From assembly GCA_946407065.1 (NCBI GenBank), contig CAMJMQ010000006.1:45550-109549 (forward strand): a DNA stretch of 64,000 nucleotides. Direction: 5' to 3'. The notes beneath the pieces are model-generated. The model was given only the letters and a program-made list of their open reading frames with translations, was not told the origin of the DNA and did not search any database. Positions within the stretch are counted from its first letter, which is position 1. Each line of letters begins with the position of its first letter. This DNA comes from an uncultured Clostridia bacterium (GTDB lineage: Bacteria > Bacillota > Clostridia > Oscillospirales > Acutalibacteraceae). A program made the translations under genes and the position numbers. Of this stretch, positions 1 through 8,632 are shown in pieces.

Positions 1-1
1 C

Positions 2-841
2 GACGCGGTGCTGGTCAGCGAATGGAGCAATCCCCTGCGCGCGATCGTCAACGCGGGCTTCCACGCGGATTTCTACCTCGACCATCAGGGCAACGGCTAC
101 AATGAGCTGTTCCGCAAAAGAGCCACCCCCGACTCCGATAATCTGAGTGTGTTTGCCGACGGTGCGCACGGCGATATCACCGCCTTTTTGGCGGACTATG
201 TGCCCGCCTACCTGTGCTCTAAGGATCACGGCTACATCAGCTTCATCACCAACAACCACGATATGCCCAGAGCGCCCTTCTACATGAGCGAGTGGATGGT
301 GCAGCTCAGCCACGCCTTCATCATGACGATGCCGGGCGTACCATTCGTCTACTACGGCGACGAGATCGGCATGCGCTATCGCACCGACCTGATCAGTAAG
401 GAAGGCGGCTTTTCGCGCACCGGCTCCCGCACCCCGATGCAGTGGAACCATGAGAAGAACCTCGGCTTCTCCGACGCGGACGAGGATATGCTCTATCTGC
501 CGCTCGACTACAGCGAGGGCTACCCCACCGTCGAGGATCAGATGGGCGTGGGCGGCAGTATCTATGAGAACCTCAAATCCCTGATCTCTTTGAGAAAAGC
601 AAACCCCGAGCTGATGAACGAGAGTGATTTTGAGATCGTGTACGCCAAGGAGAAGGAGTATCCCTTTGTCTACAAGAGGGGGAGCTTTACGGCGTTCATC
701 AACCCGAGCGATGAGGACAAGACCATCGATTTCGACGCCGACGGCATGAAGGAATATTACTTCCTCGGCGGTTATGAGATCGGCGAGGACAGTGTCACCA
801 TCCGCAGCCGCAGCTTCCTGCTTCTGCGATCGGATGTATAA
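2..841 (+). CDS. GH13 alpha-glucosidase/amylase family enzyme, C-terminal part (5' truncated by window edge)
   Basis: The open frame already runs at base 2 (D-A-V-L-V-S-E-W), so the gene begins outside the window. What is visible is the second half of a GH13 (alpha-amylase superfamily) enzyme. The E of VSEW fits the catalytic acid/base (conserved region III) and FITNNHD fits region IV, whose Asp stabilises the transition state. The nucleophile Asp lies upstream and is not seen. Downstream come GVPFVYYGDEIGM and RTPMQW, typical of glucosidase and trehalose/sucrose-type members, and then a small beta-sandwich tail ending RSRSFLLLRSDV. It would hydrolyse or transfer alpha-glucosidic bonds. The exact substrate cannot be told from this part. 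A hairpin follows the stop. Confidence 0.85.
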   Translation, partial: DAVLVSEWSNPLRAIVNAGFHADFYLDHQGNGYNELFRKRATPDSDNLSVFADGAHGDITAFLADYVPAYLCSKDHGYISFITNNHDMPRAPFYMSEWMVQLSHAFIMTMPGVPFVYYGDEIGMRYRTDLISKEGGFSRTGSRTPMQWNHEKNLGFSDADEDMLYLPLDYSEGYPTVEDQMGVGGSIYENLKSLISLRKANPELMNESDFEIVYAKEKEYPFVYKRGSFTAFINPSDEDKTIDFDADGMKEYYFLGGYEIGEDSVTIRSRSFLLLRSDV

Positions 842-853
842 TAAAATAACAAT

Positions 854-875
854 GGGGACGGTCAATACCGTCCCC
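854..875 (+). terminator. Hairpin after the GH13 gene
   Basis: Perfect 9-bp inverted repeat GGGGACGGT / ACCGTCCCC with a CAAT loop, 12 bp after the stop codon. There is no strong T-run, so it may be an imperfect terminator or a transcript-end stabiliser. Confidence 0.5.
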
Positions 876-892
876 CTATCTATAGGGAGGTA

Positions 893-1453
893 ATGATGAA
901 ACACACAGGAACCGTTTCACTCGAAACCGAGCGCCTGATCCTGCGGCGGTTCACATTGGATGACGCGCAGCAGGCGTTCGATAACTGGATGTCGCGTGAA
1001 AAGGTCACGCGCTATATGACATGGCAGCCCTATCAAAATGTCGAGGACGTCAAAAGCTACATACAATATGTGATCGGCACCTATGAAAAGCCCGACACCT
1101 ACTATTGGGCGATTGAGGAAAAGAACAGCGGTCAGGTCATCGGCAGTATCAGCGTGATATGGCTCAATGAAGAGGTCGAATCCGCCGAAGTGGGCTACTG
1201 TCTGAGCGATGACTTTTGGGGCAAAGGAATGATGCCCGAGGCGCTCAGCGCCGTCATCCGATATCTGTTTGACACCGTCGAGCTGAACCGCATCCAGGCG
1301 GGTCACGATGTAAACAATCCGAACTCGGGCAGAGTGATGGAGAAGTGCGGTATGCGGTATGAGGGCACCCTGCGTCAGGCAGATCGCAATAATCAAGGCG
1401 TGTGTGATACCGTCTTGCGCGCGATCCTCAGGGATGAATGCAATAATGGATGA
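893..1453 (+). CDS. GNAT family N-acetyltransferase (RimJ/RimL type)
   Basis: A 186-residue acetyltransferase of the GNAT fold, closest in layout to RimJ/RimL-type enzymes that acetylate protein N-termini or small amines with acetyl-CoA. The N-terminus ETERLILRRFTLDDA is the usual first strand. EVGYCLSDDFWGKGMMPEAL is the acetyl-CoA pyrophosphate-binding strand-loop-helix (motif A, around residues 101-121), and NPNSGRVMEKCGMRYEGTLR is motif B. Two adjacent ATGs are available. GGAGG at 886-890 sits 2 nt from the first and 5 nt from the second (896), so translation probably starts at 896. The acceptor is unknown. A good terminator follows. Confidence 0.85.
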   Translation: MMKHTGTVSLETERLILRRFTLDDAQQAFDNWMSREKVTRYMTWQPYQNVEDVKSYIQYVIGTYEKPDTYYWAIEEKNSGQVIGSISVIWLNEEVESAEVGYCLSDDFWGKGMMPEALSAVIRYLFDTVELNRIQAGHDVNNPNSGRVMEKCGMRYEGTLRQADRNNQGVCDTVLRAILRDECNNG

Positions 1454-1458
1454 ATGAT

Positions 1459-1489
1459 AAGAGCTTTCCTCTTCGGAAGGCTCTTTTTC
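1459..1489 (+). terminator. Intrinsic terminator after the GNAT gene
   Basis: Stem AGAGCTTTCC / GGAAGGCTCT (one G-U pair), five-base loop, followed by a T5 run. Confidence 0.8.
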
Positions 1490-1510
1490 ACTCTGATTTT
1501 CTGTTTTTTC

Positions 1511-1539
1511 TTGACCGATTCGACAAAAAGCGTTATTAT
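1511..1539 (+). promoter_or_regulatory. Sigma-A-type promoter of the secreted SGNH protein
   Basis: TTGACC at 1511-1516, 17-bp spacer, TATTAT at 1534-1539, about 60 bp before the next start codon. Confidence 0.6.
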
Positions 1540-1605
1540 ATTACGGTATATTGCAAGCCATAACAATGCACAGATCACATAATTATCAACGAAAGCGATG
1601 ATAAC

Positions 1606-3810
1606 ATGTCTTTAAAACGCGTCATTTCGGTGGTGCTTGCGGCGGTCGTCATGATCGGCACTTATGCCGGCATCGCTCCGTCCTTTTCTGCCGAGGAGCT
1701 GTACGATGACAATACGCCGATCCCGTATTTCAGCAATATCGAGGTCATCGACGGCGGCGTGCGGTTCACGTGGGAACCGTTCATCAATGAGAATTGTCCC
1801 GACGGCGTATTCTACCGCGTCTATTACAAGAACGCTCTGGGCGACTGGGTCAGGATGATCACCACCGCCTCCACACAGTTTGTGGATCTCGACGTCCATA
1901 TCGGCAAATCCTATACCTACACGATCCGCTGTGTCACCCCCGACGGGATGGAATTCGCCTCGGACTGCGACACGGTCGGCTGGACTGCCACCTACTACGA
2001 CGCTCCCATGGTGACTGCCGTGATCGGCAAGGCGGCAGATAATACCGATTCGACCGGTACCGATGCGACAGACAGCACCGAAGCCGCGGAACCGACCACC
2101 GGGTCGGATGATCCCGCATTGACCGACGCCCCGTCCGGGAGCGCCGACGAAGATGCCTTTGAAGAAGAGGATGCGGTCACGCTCCGCTCCAAGGGTGATT
2201 CCGATCTCGCCGCTGTCGCGGCAGCCCCCTCTGTCAGGAAGGATACCCTCTTCTGGACCGGCGCGGCTCCCGCCTATCGCGTTTATCGCAAAAACCTGAG
2301 CGCACCTGACGAGCTCGAGGTGCTGTGCGAGAGCACCGGTATGCTGTCATACACCTGTGAGTATGACGCAGAGGACGACTCCGTCTATGCCTACAAGGTA
2401 TGCGCGCTGGATCGCTACGGTGAGGTCGCGAGCGCCTGCGGCACGACGCCCTACTACACACAGGGCGAGCTGTACTGCACCCGCAACCGCTGGATCTATG
2501 AGCTGCTCAGCGCCGAGGGCGACGGCTTTGACGATACACCCTTTTCCGAATTGTCCTATGAGGAGCTCAGTGACGCGGCGCATACATACGGCGCTCTGAC
2601 CCCGGCAGGCTACTTCAACGACGGCGTCAGCCTGTCCAGACGCTTTGTTGCCGACACGCTGGTCAATCTGTTCGGCTACACAGCCCATTCACTTGGCAAC
2701 ACCTACAACACCCCCGGCAACAGCACCGTCAAATTCACACGCGTCAGCGCCGACAACTACTATGCTTCGGACACAACCTATCCCAACATCAACACCGTCG
2801 CCTACTACGGCTGGTTCACGCCCGATACCTACAACCGCCTGTACCTGTACAGGGATGTCAACGCGGATGAATGGGATCATCTGATGACCGATTTGAGCCT
2901 GTACCGCACATGGCACGGCAAGACCGTGATCTCGTTCGGCGACAGCGGTATGCAGGGCAGGGGCAATGTCGTCTATTCGGACGGCGGCATCCTCGACAGC
3001 ACCTACCGCGATATCAACCGAAATGATTTTGTCAACAAGCGGTTCCCGCGTTATGACGAAGAGATGATGGAGGGTCCCGTCGAATTCATCGGTGAGAAAT
3101 ACGGTATGATCCACCGCGACTATTCGTGGTCAGGCGCTTCGATGGGCACCGAGCTCGAAAAAGACGGCAACTACTACATCTTCACCAACGACGCGACCTA
3201 TAAATGCCACATCGCCAACCAGGTGCGCACCGCGATCAAGGAGAATCAAAAGGCGGATCTGGTCATCCTCAACGGCGGCGATAACGACGAGGACTATCCG
3301 TCCATTCCGTACGATGCCGCCACCCCCTCACGGCTTGTCTATGACTGGGGCTACAGCGCGCCGGACTGGTTCAGCTCGGCATATTCCCGCGATTTTCACT
3401 ATGAGAATCCCGAATACTTCCATTACAATGACAAAAAGTCGTTGCAGGACTATTCCAACGAAACCTCCTTTGTCGACGGTGTGAATACGACCTTTGACCT
3501 GATCCAACAGCACTATTCCTCCGCGCCCGTCATCTATGTCCGCTCCCACCAGATCGATTACGGTTCCCTGCAGCTTCAGCGGATGTATCAGGAAACGATC
3601 CTGGATATCGCCGCCGATCGCGGCATCCGCACGGTCGATCTGTTCAACATCTCCGACCTCGACGGCCTCAATAAGCGCACGGTCGCGAAATACTGCTACG
3701 ACGGCTTTTGGTCGGACGGCAGTGTCGACGACTCGGGCGTGCACCCGAACGCCATGGGCTATTCCACGCAATACCTCCCGCACATCGAAAAGGCGATGGA
3801 GGAGTTGTAA
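1606..3810 (+). CDS. Large secreted SGNH/GDSL-type hydrolase with fibronectin-like N-terminal part
   Basis: A 734-residue exported protein. Residues 1-29 form a signal peptide (K-R, a hydrophobic core, then SFSAEE). Residues of about 40-130 look like a fibronectin III-like fold, followed by a Thr/Ser/Asp/Glu-rich linker (about 145-190) and a second Fn3-like stretch. The C-terminal half has the SGNH blocks: FGDSGMQG near residue 444 (block I, nucleophile Ser), NGGDND near 558 (block III) and DDSGVHPNAMGY near 707 (block V, with the Asp-x-x-His pair spread as D-D-S-G-V-H). That predicts an esterase or deacetylase acting on extracellular polysaccharide or cell-wall acyl groups. The substrate is not predictable. 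The stop codon lies 3 nt from a heptad repeat arm that separates it from convergent spoIIE. Confidence 0.75.
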   Translation: MSLKRVISVVLAAVVMIGTYAGIAPSFSAEELYDDNTPIPYFSNIEVIDGGVRFTWEPFINENCPDGVFYRVYYKNALGDWVRMITTASTQFVDLDVHIGKSYTYTIRCVTPDGMEFASDCDTVGWTATYYDAPMVTAVIGKAADNTDSTGTDATDSTEAAEPTTGSDDPALTDAPSGSADEDAFEEEDAVTLRSKGDSDLAAVAAAPSVRKDTLFWTGAAPAYRVYRKNLSAPDELEVLCESTGMLSYTCEYDAEDDSVYAYKVCALDRYGEVASACGTTPYYTQGELYCTRNRWIYELLSAEGDGFDDTPFSELSYEELSDAAHTYGALTPAGYFNDGVSLSRRFVADTLVNLFGYTAHSLGNTYNTPGNSTVKFTRVSADNYYASDTTYPNINTVAYYGWFTPDTYNRLYLYRDVNADEWDHLMTDLSLYRTWHGKTVISFGDSGMQGRGNVVYSDGGILDSTYRDINRNDFVNKRFPRYDEEMMEGPVEFIGEKYGMIHRDYSWSGASMGTELEKDGNYYIFTNDATYKCHIANQVRTAIKENQKADLVILNGGDNDEDYPSIPYDAATPSRLVYDWGYSAPDWFSSAYSRDFHYENPEYFHYNDKKSLQDYSNETSFVDGVNTTFDLIQQHYSSAPVIYVRSHQIDYGSLQLQRMYQETILDIAADRGIRTVDLFNISDLDGLNKRTVAKYCYDGFWSDGSVDDSGVHPNAMGYSTQYLPHIEKAMEEL

Positions 3811-4014
3811 CAGTTAGGAGTGAGGAGTTAGGAGTGAGGAGTTGTTATTATCATACATCGCTCCATTTGTTTCACATTTAGATTACAAAAAGGGTCATCG
3901 GACAACCTCTCGTCCGATGACCCTTATCATATATTATACTAAGTATTCAAACAGGTGTGGGCGAAGCCCACCATTAACTCCTCACTCCTAACTCCTAATT
4001 CCTAACTCCTCACT
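3811..4014. repeat. Heptad-arm inverted element E1 (with internal terminator)
   Basis: Left arm 3811-3843 is made of GTTAGGA/GTGAGGA heptads; right arm 3972-4014 is the same in inverted orientation. The element fills the space between the stop codons of the SGNH gene and spoIIE. It contains the motif GTGTGGGCGAAGCCCACC beside the right arm, seen again in other elements of this family. Confidence 0.75.
3890..3925 (-). terminator. Terminator for spoIIE
   Basis: Perfect 14-bp stem AAGGGTCATCGGAC / GTCCGATGACCCTT with an 8-base loop. On the minus strand the stem is followed by TTTTT, so it ends the spoIIE transcript. Confidence 0.8.
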
Positions 4015-4015
4015 G

Positions 4016-6349
4016 TCATCCGTTCTCCACCACCCGCATCGCGATGGCGGTGATGTCGTCGTCGTGGTCGTTCTTTCTGCGCTTTTGCGCCTCGTTGACG
4101 ATCTGCGCGGCGAGCTGTTCGGCTGATCCCTCGCGCCAACTCAGGATCAGCTTTTCGATCCATTCAGACGAGCCGATCATCACGCCGTCCGACACCATCA
4201 CGATCCAATCATCCTTGGTCAATACGACGTCCTCCTTGCTGAATCGGGCTTCGTTCAGGATCCCGAGCGGCAGAGAGGGCATTTCCTTTTGCAGGAGCTT
4301 GCCGCTCTTCTTCACGTAAGTCGTGCAGGCGCCCGCCTTCATCAGCCCGACCCTGCCCGTAAAGCAGTTGAAGTCCATCAGGTCCATCGTCGCGAGCGAC
4401 TCCTCCTCACTCTTGATCATCAGCGAGGAATTCGTCACCGCCAAGGCGCAGTCATAGCTCAGCCCAGCCTTGCAGAGTTTCGACATGATGCTGACCGCCA
4501 TGTTCGCGTCCACTGCCGCTCTGCCGCCGCAGCCCATGCCGTCCGAGATCAGCGCCACGGTACTGCCCGCGCCGTTGACAAAGTAATTCAGACAGTCGCC
4601 GCATAATTCGCCGTTGTCGCACACATGCTGCGCCGAACCGATCTCAAGGTCATACAGGGGCATCTCACACATCACCACCCTCGCCCGATCGCCCTCAAAG
4701 CTCAGCTCGGGGTCTTCAAAATACCGTCCGCAGGCTCGATTGACGACGCGCAGTAACAGTGTCTTGGACAGGGCGGTCTTTTTGCCGACGATGATCTCGA
4801 TCTCCACGGTCATGCCGCTGACTTCACCCGTGCGACAGGAGCAGTCCGCCACCGTCAGGCCCTCTGCCGACAGCGCCTCGATCACCCGCTCGGCACGCGC
4901 CTCATCATAGCCCTCTACCGCCGCGAACTCCAGCGACAGGTCATGCAAAATATCACTCAGCCCCGCGAACTGACCCGCCACCACACTGCGCACCGCGGTG
5001 ATCCGATGGCGTGCCGCCTCCAGCGACTGATACTCGCGGTAACTGCGGTTGACGCTGTGTACGAGCTCCGAGGACTTGCAGCACCGCTTGATGAAGTTGT
5101 CCTCGATGTCCTTCTCCCTGACGAAGCCGCGCTTCTTCAACGCGTCCGTCAGACGGTGGAAATCATCCATCGTCAGCCCGCGCTCCTTCTCCCAGCAGTA
5201 GGCGCGCAGTCCGCAGCTCTTGCAGGTGTAGCCGGCAGCACGCTCATAGATCGCGTCCGCGTTCGGCTCATAGAGTTTACTGAGCCTGTCCGACACCGCG
5301 TTGACGCAGGAGCTGACGTTGTCGAGCGCCTTGGAGCAGTGCTCCAGACGCATGGTCACGTTGCGGCGGATCGCCTCCTGTGAGGTACGCGCACCGTCAT
5401 CGGTGAACACCGTCGAGAGGAAGTTGCCCGCGTCCTTCGGGATCAGCAGGAAGAGCCCCGACGCCACGGCGCTCTCGATGACGACCGACAGTACCATTGC
5501 CCGATCGGGGGAGGTGAACGCGAACATCGTGTTACAGATGACCGCGGCAAAGATCACCGCCGCCTTCCCCATCGGCGCGAGCAGTCCGCCGATCAACCCC
5601 GAGAGAGAATAGCCCGCCGCCAAAAACAGGAGCTTTGCGTCCGACAGGGCGAACACCGCGCCTGTCGCGATCCCCGCGATGCTGCCGCCCTTGACCATGC
5701 CGTAGCGCGCGAATAATAATACCAACAATACCGCAAGGATCCGTCCGACCGACACCGTGCCGATCATCACGCGCGACAGCGACAACAGCAGGATACAGCC
5801 GCTCATCGACAGACAGCTTAGCTCCTGCTGCGAGAAGCCCGACAGCGCTCTTTTGGACGAGAACAGCTGCGCGGTACGGCTCATAAAGTACGCTCCCGCC
5901 GCCGCGATCAGCCCCTCGATCACGCATTCGACGATCTCGGTCATCTCGCTTTTCGCCGAAAAGGTCAGCGCGATCCCCGTTGCGAAGATCGGGAGAAAGG
6001 CGATCACCGGCGCAAAGAAGCGGCTGTCGGATAGCTTTTTGATCTCATTCAGCACCCAGCGGATCGCCCCGATGGATACCACCACCGCGATATACCGAAA
6101 GGACGATACGGGTGATGCGAACAGATAGCTCAGCGCCGCGCCGAGCATGCCCGCCGGCATATAAGTAAACGGCAACGCCGCCACCACCGACGCGCCGAAC
6201 GGCGACAGCTCGCCCAAGGTCGCACCACGCGACACCACGCCGCCTACCAAGAAGCAGGAGATATGGATGACCACCTCCCGCGCGACATTCCGCGCCGAAT
6301 GTTCCTTTCCGCGGGCACGACCGCCCCGAACAGCTTGTACAACAGACAT
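4016..6349 (-). CDS. spoIIE: Stage II sporulation protein E (PP2C-type phosphatase)
   Basis: Integral membrane serine phosphatase that in Bacillus sits at the polar septum and dephosphorylates SpoIIAA to activate sigma-F in the forespore. About ten hydrophobic segments occupy the first ~300 residues. They are followed by a cytoplasmic linker with a Cys cluster (YTCKSCGLRAYCWEKE) and a C-terminal PP2C domain with metal-binding signatures ALISDGMGCGGRA and IVMVSDGVMIGS and the closing HDDDITAIAM. The frame can be extended to a GTG at 6424, but the ATG at 6349 has AGGGA about 7 nt upstream and starts at MSVVQA, so it is preferred. Length fits the family (about 780-830). It is the clearest mark of an endospore-forming lineage in the window. 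Confidence 0.92.
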   Translation of the reverse strand: MSVVQAVRGGRARGKEHSARNVAREVVIHISCFLVGGVVSRGATLGELSPFGASVVAALPFTYMPAGMLGAALSYLFASPVSSFRYIAVVVSIGAIRWVLNEIKKLSDSRFFAPVIAFLPIFATGIALTFSAKSEMTEIVECVIEGLIAAAGAYFMSRTAQLFSSKRALSGFSQQELSCLSMSGCILLLSLSRVMIGTVSVGRILAVLLVLLFARYGMVKGGSIAGIATGAVFALSDAKLLFLAAGYSLSGLIGGLLAPMGKAAVIFAAVICNTMFAFTSPDRAMVLSVVIESAVASGLFLLIPKDAGNFLSTVFTDDGARTSQEAIRRNVTMRLEHCSKALDNVSSCVNAVSDRLSKLYEPNADAIYERAAGYTCKSCGLRAYCWEKERGLTMDDFHRLTDALKKRGFVREKDIEDNFIKRCCKSSELVHSVNRSYREYQSLEAARHRITAVRSVVAGQFAGLSDILHDLSLEFAAVEGYDEARAERVIEALSAEGLTVADCSCRTGEVSGMTVEIEIIVGKKTALSKTLLLRVVNRACGRYFEDPELSFEGDRARVVMCEMPLYDLEIGSAQHVCDNGELCGDCLNYFVNGAGSTVALISDGMGCGGRAAVDANMAVSIMSKLCKAGLSYDCALAVTNSSLMIKSEEESLATMDLMDFNCFTGRVGLMKAGACTTYVKKSGKLLQKEMPSLPLGILNEARFSKEDVVLTKDDWIVMVSDGVMIGSSEWIEKLILSWREGSAEQLAAQIVNEAQKRRKNDHDDDITAIAMRVVENG

Positions 6350-6609
6350 TTTATCATCCCTTTTTGATCCGCCGGATTTGCAGGGGAGTATCGTTCCTCC
6401 CGCAAAGAAACAGACGGATTTCACATTGATCTTGTCCTAAGTATAGCGGAAATGACTGCATGCGTTTGTCGGGGCGTGGATGGATTTTTCGGTAATGTTT
6501 TCACGGATTATCGAAAGACAAAACGGAAATCATCCCATCCTACGGAAGATTGGCGCAGGATACGGAACACTGGCGCAAGGCTGAGAAATACGGAAGAAAT
6601 ATGCGCATA
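6350..6609. other. spoIIE upstream region
   Basis: No supported gene. On the minus strand TATACT lies shortly before the possible GTG start. TTATCGAAA near 6504 differs by one base from the core of a Spo0A box, but a single near-match is weak evidence. Confidence 0.3.
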
Positions 6610-6612
6610 CAT

Positions 6613-6641
6613 AAAAAAAGACTCCTTGTACAAAGGAGCCT
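6613..6641 (-). terminator. Terminator of the sigma/anti-sigma operon
   Basis: Stem GGCTCCTT / AAGGAGTC around GTAC, followed on the minus strand by a T7 run, immediately after the stop of the membrane protein gene. Confidence 0.85.
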
Positions 6642-6647
6642 TTTGTC

Positions 6648-7907
6648 TTATTTGTTGTTGTCGGTGATATCGTCGTCGATCAGCGTCAAAGCGGTCGGGA
6701 TACCGTTCTCATACTCGATCCGATAGCAGGATGCCAGACCATCACCCTTCTTCCCATCAAATCCCATCGTCCAAAGATACGATCCGTTGGAATAGATGTC
6801 CCGAACGTGACGCTCCTCAGATCTGTCCCATTTCAGCTTGAACTTCTCATTGTCACTGGTGCGTACCGCGAAAATACTCTGTCCATCCTCCACATCCTTG
6901 ACAGTAAAGAAGAACTTCTCATTACCCGGTACAGACGGAACATTGACCACACGATTGGTACCGTCGGGAGAAACGATCACATAACCGTTGAGGTCATTGC
7001 CGAGATTATTGCCGCCGCGCCCGACGGTAAACACCAGACTGTCGCCCACCGTTCGCACATCATACGGCTCGACATAGCCGTTAAAGAGCGCTTTTCCGTT
7101 TTCGGTCAGGCGGTAGGTGTAGTCGAACCAATCTTTTCCCTCTTCCAATGCAAGCTCCAGCGTTCTTTTTCCAACAGTGTAGGTTATCTTCTTCGCAAAG
7201 GCAGGTGTATGTTTGTTCAACTGATCCAATGATTTATTATAGGCATCGGATTCGGGTTCTTCGTTTCGCAACACATTGCGAATTGCGCCGATCTCTTCCT
7301 GATTCACATATTCATCGATGATTGTCACTTTGCGATCACCGGTAATACCGTCTAAGATAAACAATTCATTATGAAGACCCACATTTTTATCATCATAATG
7401 TACCTCCACCGCAATATCGTTTGCTCCGGCAGGGTAAAGATAAATATTGCCCACTTTAACTTCATAACGATAGAGCTTTTCGCTTTTTGTTTCGCCGTGC
7501 TTGACGCGATAGATCCAATCGCCCTTGGAGTAGTAGAAGCCGTAGTCATTCGCCGTTATGGAATACCGCGTGCTTTTCCATCGGTCAAAGACGCCTCCCT
7601 TGATCAAGCAAACCGCTCCTTCCTCGGGTGTATAACGGAAAACATCTCCATCTCTTGTTTGATGAAAATAGTATCCTCCTGCGACAAACCCCTCCGCTGA
7701 AAAACCTCCGCCCCTCGATCCGAGACCGCCGCCGAACAGCACAGCGAACTGTACCACGATACCCGCGATCAAGATCACGCATGCGGCAAGCAAGGCGCGC
7801 TTCCACCTCCGCCCGCGGCGCACGCGCTTAATACGGCTGTCGATCTCCTGCAAATACTCATCCTTGACCTCGCCGATCACATCGAGCAAGAGTTCATTCC
7901 TCTTCAC
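6648..7907 (-). CDS. Membrane protein, probable anti-sigma partner of the adjacent ECF sigma factor
   Basis: A 419-residue single-pass protein of no recognised family. About 35 charged residues (DEYLQEIDSRIKRVRRGRR) precede one transmembrane helix at about 38-58 (RALLAACVILIAGIVVQFAV) and a Gly-rich hinge. The large outer domain is rich in strands and Tyr/Asp and could fold as a beta-propeller-like sensor. Its start overlaps the stop of the ECF sigma gene by 4 bp, so the two are translationally coupled, and the layout (short inside tail, one helix, large outside domain) is that of membrane anti-sigma factors. No ZAS zinc motif is present. The anti-sigma role rests on context and topology only. 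Confidence 0.6.
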   Translation of the reverse strand: MKRNELLLDVIGEVKDEYLQEIDSRIKRVRRGRRWKRALLAACVILIAGIVVQFAVLFGGGLGSRGGGFSAEGFVAGGYYFHQTRDGDVFRYTPEEGAVCLIKGGVFDRWKSTRYSITANDYGFYYSKGDWIYRVKHGETKSEKLYRYEVKVGNIYLYPAGANDIAVEVHYDDKNVGLHNELFILDGITGDRKVTIIDEYVNQEEIGAIRNVLRNEEPESDAYNKSLDQLNKHTPAFAKKITYTVGKRTLELALEEGKDWFDYTYRLTENGKALFNGYVEPYDVRTVGDSLVFTVGRGGNNLGNDLNGYVIVSPDGTNRVVNVPSVPGNEKFFFTVKDVEDGQSIFAVRTSDNEKFKLKWDRSEERHVRDIYSNGSYLWTMGFDGKKGDGLASCYRIEYENGIPTALTLIDDDITDNNK

Positions 7908-8461
7908 AGCAAGCCCTCCTCATTCAGAAGGTCGCACAGGCTGTCACGGGTGCGCTTGAGGGTCATCTTGACCTTGCTCTGCGAGTAGCCGAGCTTTTTC
8001 GCGATCACGGCGACAGGGTGCAGATGCCAATACCGCATCAAAAAGATCATGCGCTGATCGCTCGAAAGGCTCGCCAAGAACACCTGCAGGATCCGTACGA
8101 GCTCCCTGCGCTCGGCTTCACTCTCAGCCGTCTGTGTATCGGCGACGACCTCTGACAGCTCGTCCAGCGCCAATGCCGTCTCACTGCCGTATCGCTTTTC
8201 GGCATGTAGATAGCGGTAGCGCTTGAGCGACAGATTGCGCGTGATCCTGCCCAGATAAGTGCGCAGGACAACGGGCTTTTGCGGCGGAATGGAGTTCCAC
8301 GCGCCGATATAGGTATCGCTCACACTCTCCTCCGCGTCCTGCATAGAAGCGAGGATATTGAGCGCGATCGTATACAGATAGTGTTCGTATTTTTCTTTGC
8401 TGAGCGTGATCGCACGCTCGTCCCGCGCCCAGTACAGCGCGACGATTCTTTCATCCTCCAT
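7904..8461 (-). CDS. ECF-type RNA polymerase sigma factor
   Basis: A 185-residue sigma-70 family protein with only regions 2 and 4. Region 2 (about residues 22-90) includes NILASMQDAEESVSDTYIGAWNSIP and the promoter-melting stretch RTYLGRITRNLSLKRYR. Region 4 (about 125-178) carries the helix-turn-helix HPVAVIAKKLGYSQSKVKMTLKRTRDSL that reads the -35 box. The ATG is preceded by AGGTGATAAC. It heads a two-gene operon with the membrane protein that overlaps its 3' end. The signal and regulon cannot be told from the sequence. Confidence 0.9.
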   Translation of the reverse strand: MEDERIVALYWARDERAITLSKEKYEHYLYTIALNILASMQDAEESVSDTYIGAWNSIPPQKPVVLRTYLGRITRNLSLKRYRYLHAEKRYGSETALALDELSEVVADTQTAESEAERRELVRILQVFLASLSSDQRMIFLMRYWHLHPVAVIAKKLGYSQSKVKMTLKRTRDSLCDLLNEEGLL

Positions 8462-8587
8462 GTTATCACCTCTATCTATATACTACCGTTATTCTGTATT
8501 TGGTCACATGATAACACAAATCGGTTGAAATATCTACAGAAACCTCCGTCACTCGGTAATAGTTTCTCGGAAAATGCCCGATCATAA

Positions 8588-8620
8588 CAAAAAAGCTGCC
8601 GTACCGAAATACAACAGCTT
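8588..8620 (-). terminator. Terminator of the arginine operon
   Basis: An 11-bp stem (AAGCTGTTGTA / TACGGCAGCTT on the minus strand, two G-U pairs) with a TTTCGG loop and a T-run, 12 bp after the argF stop. Confidence 0.85.
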
Positions 8621-8632
8621 ATGTAGCAATGA

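Noticed and set aside
6500..6515. Spo0A box upstream of spoIIE
   Set aside because: A single near-match (TTATCGAAA) on the opposite strand is too weak to call as a site.
6452..6667. Short plus-strand frame between spoIIE and the anti-sigma-like gene
   Set aside because: No ribosome site; overlaps a terminator hairpin and has no protein-like features.
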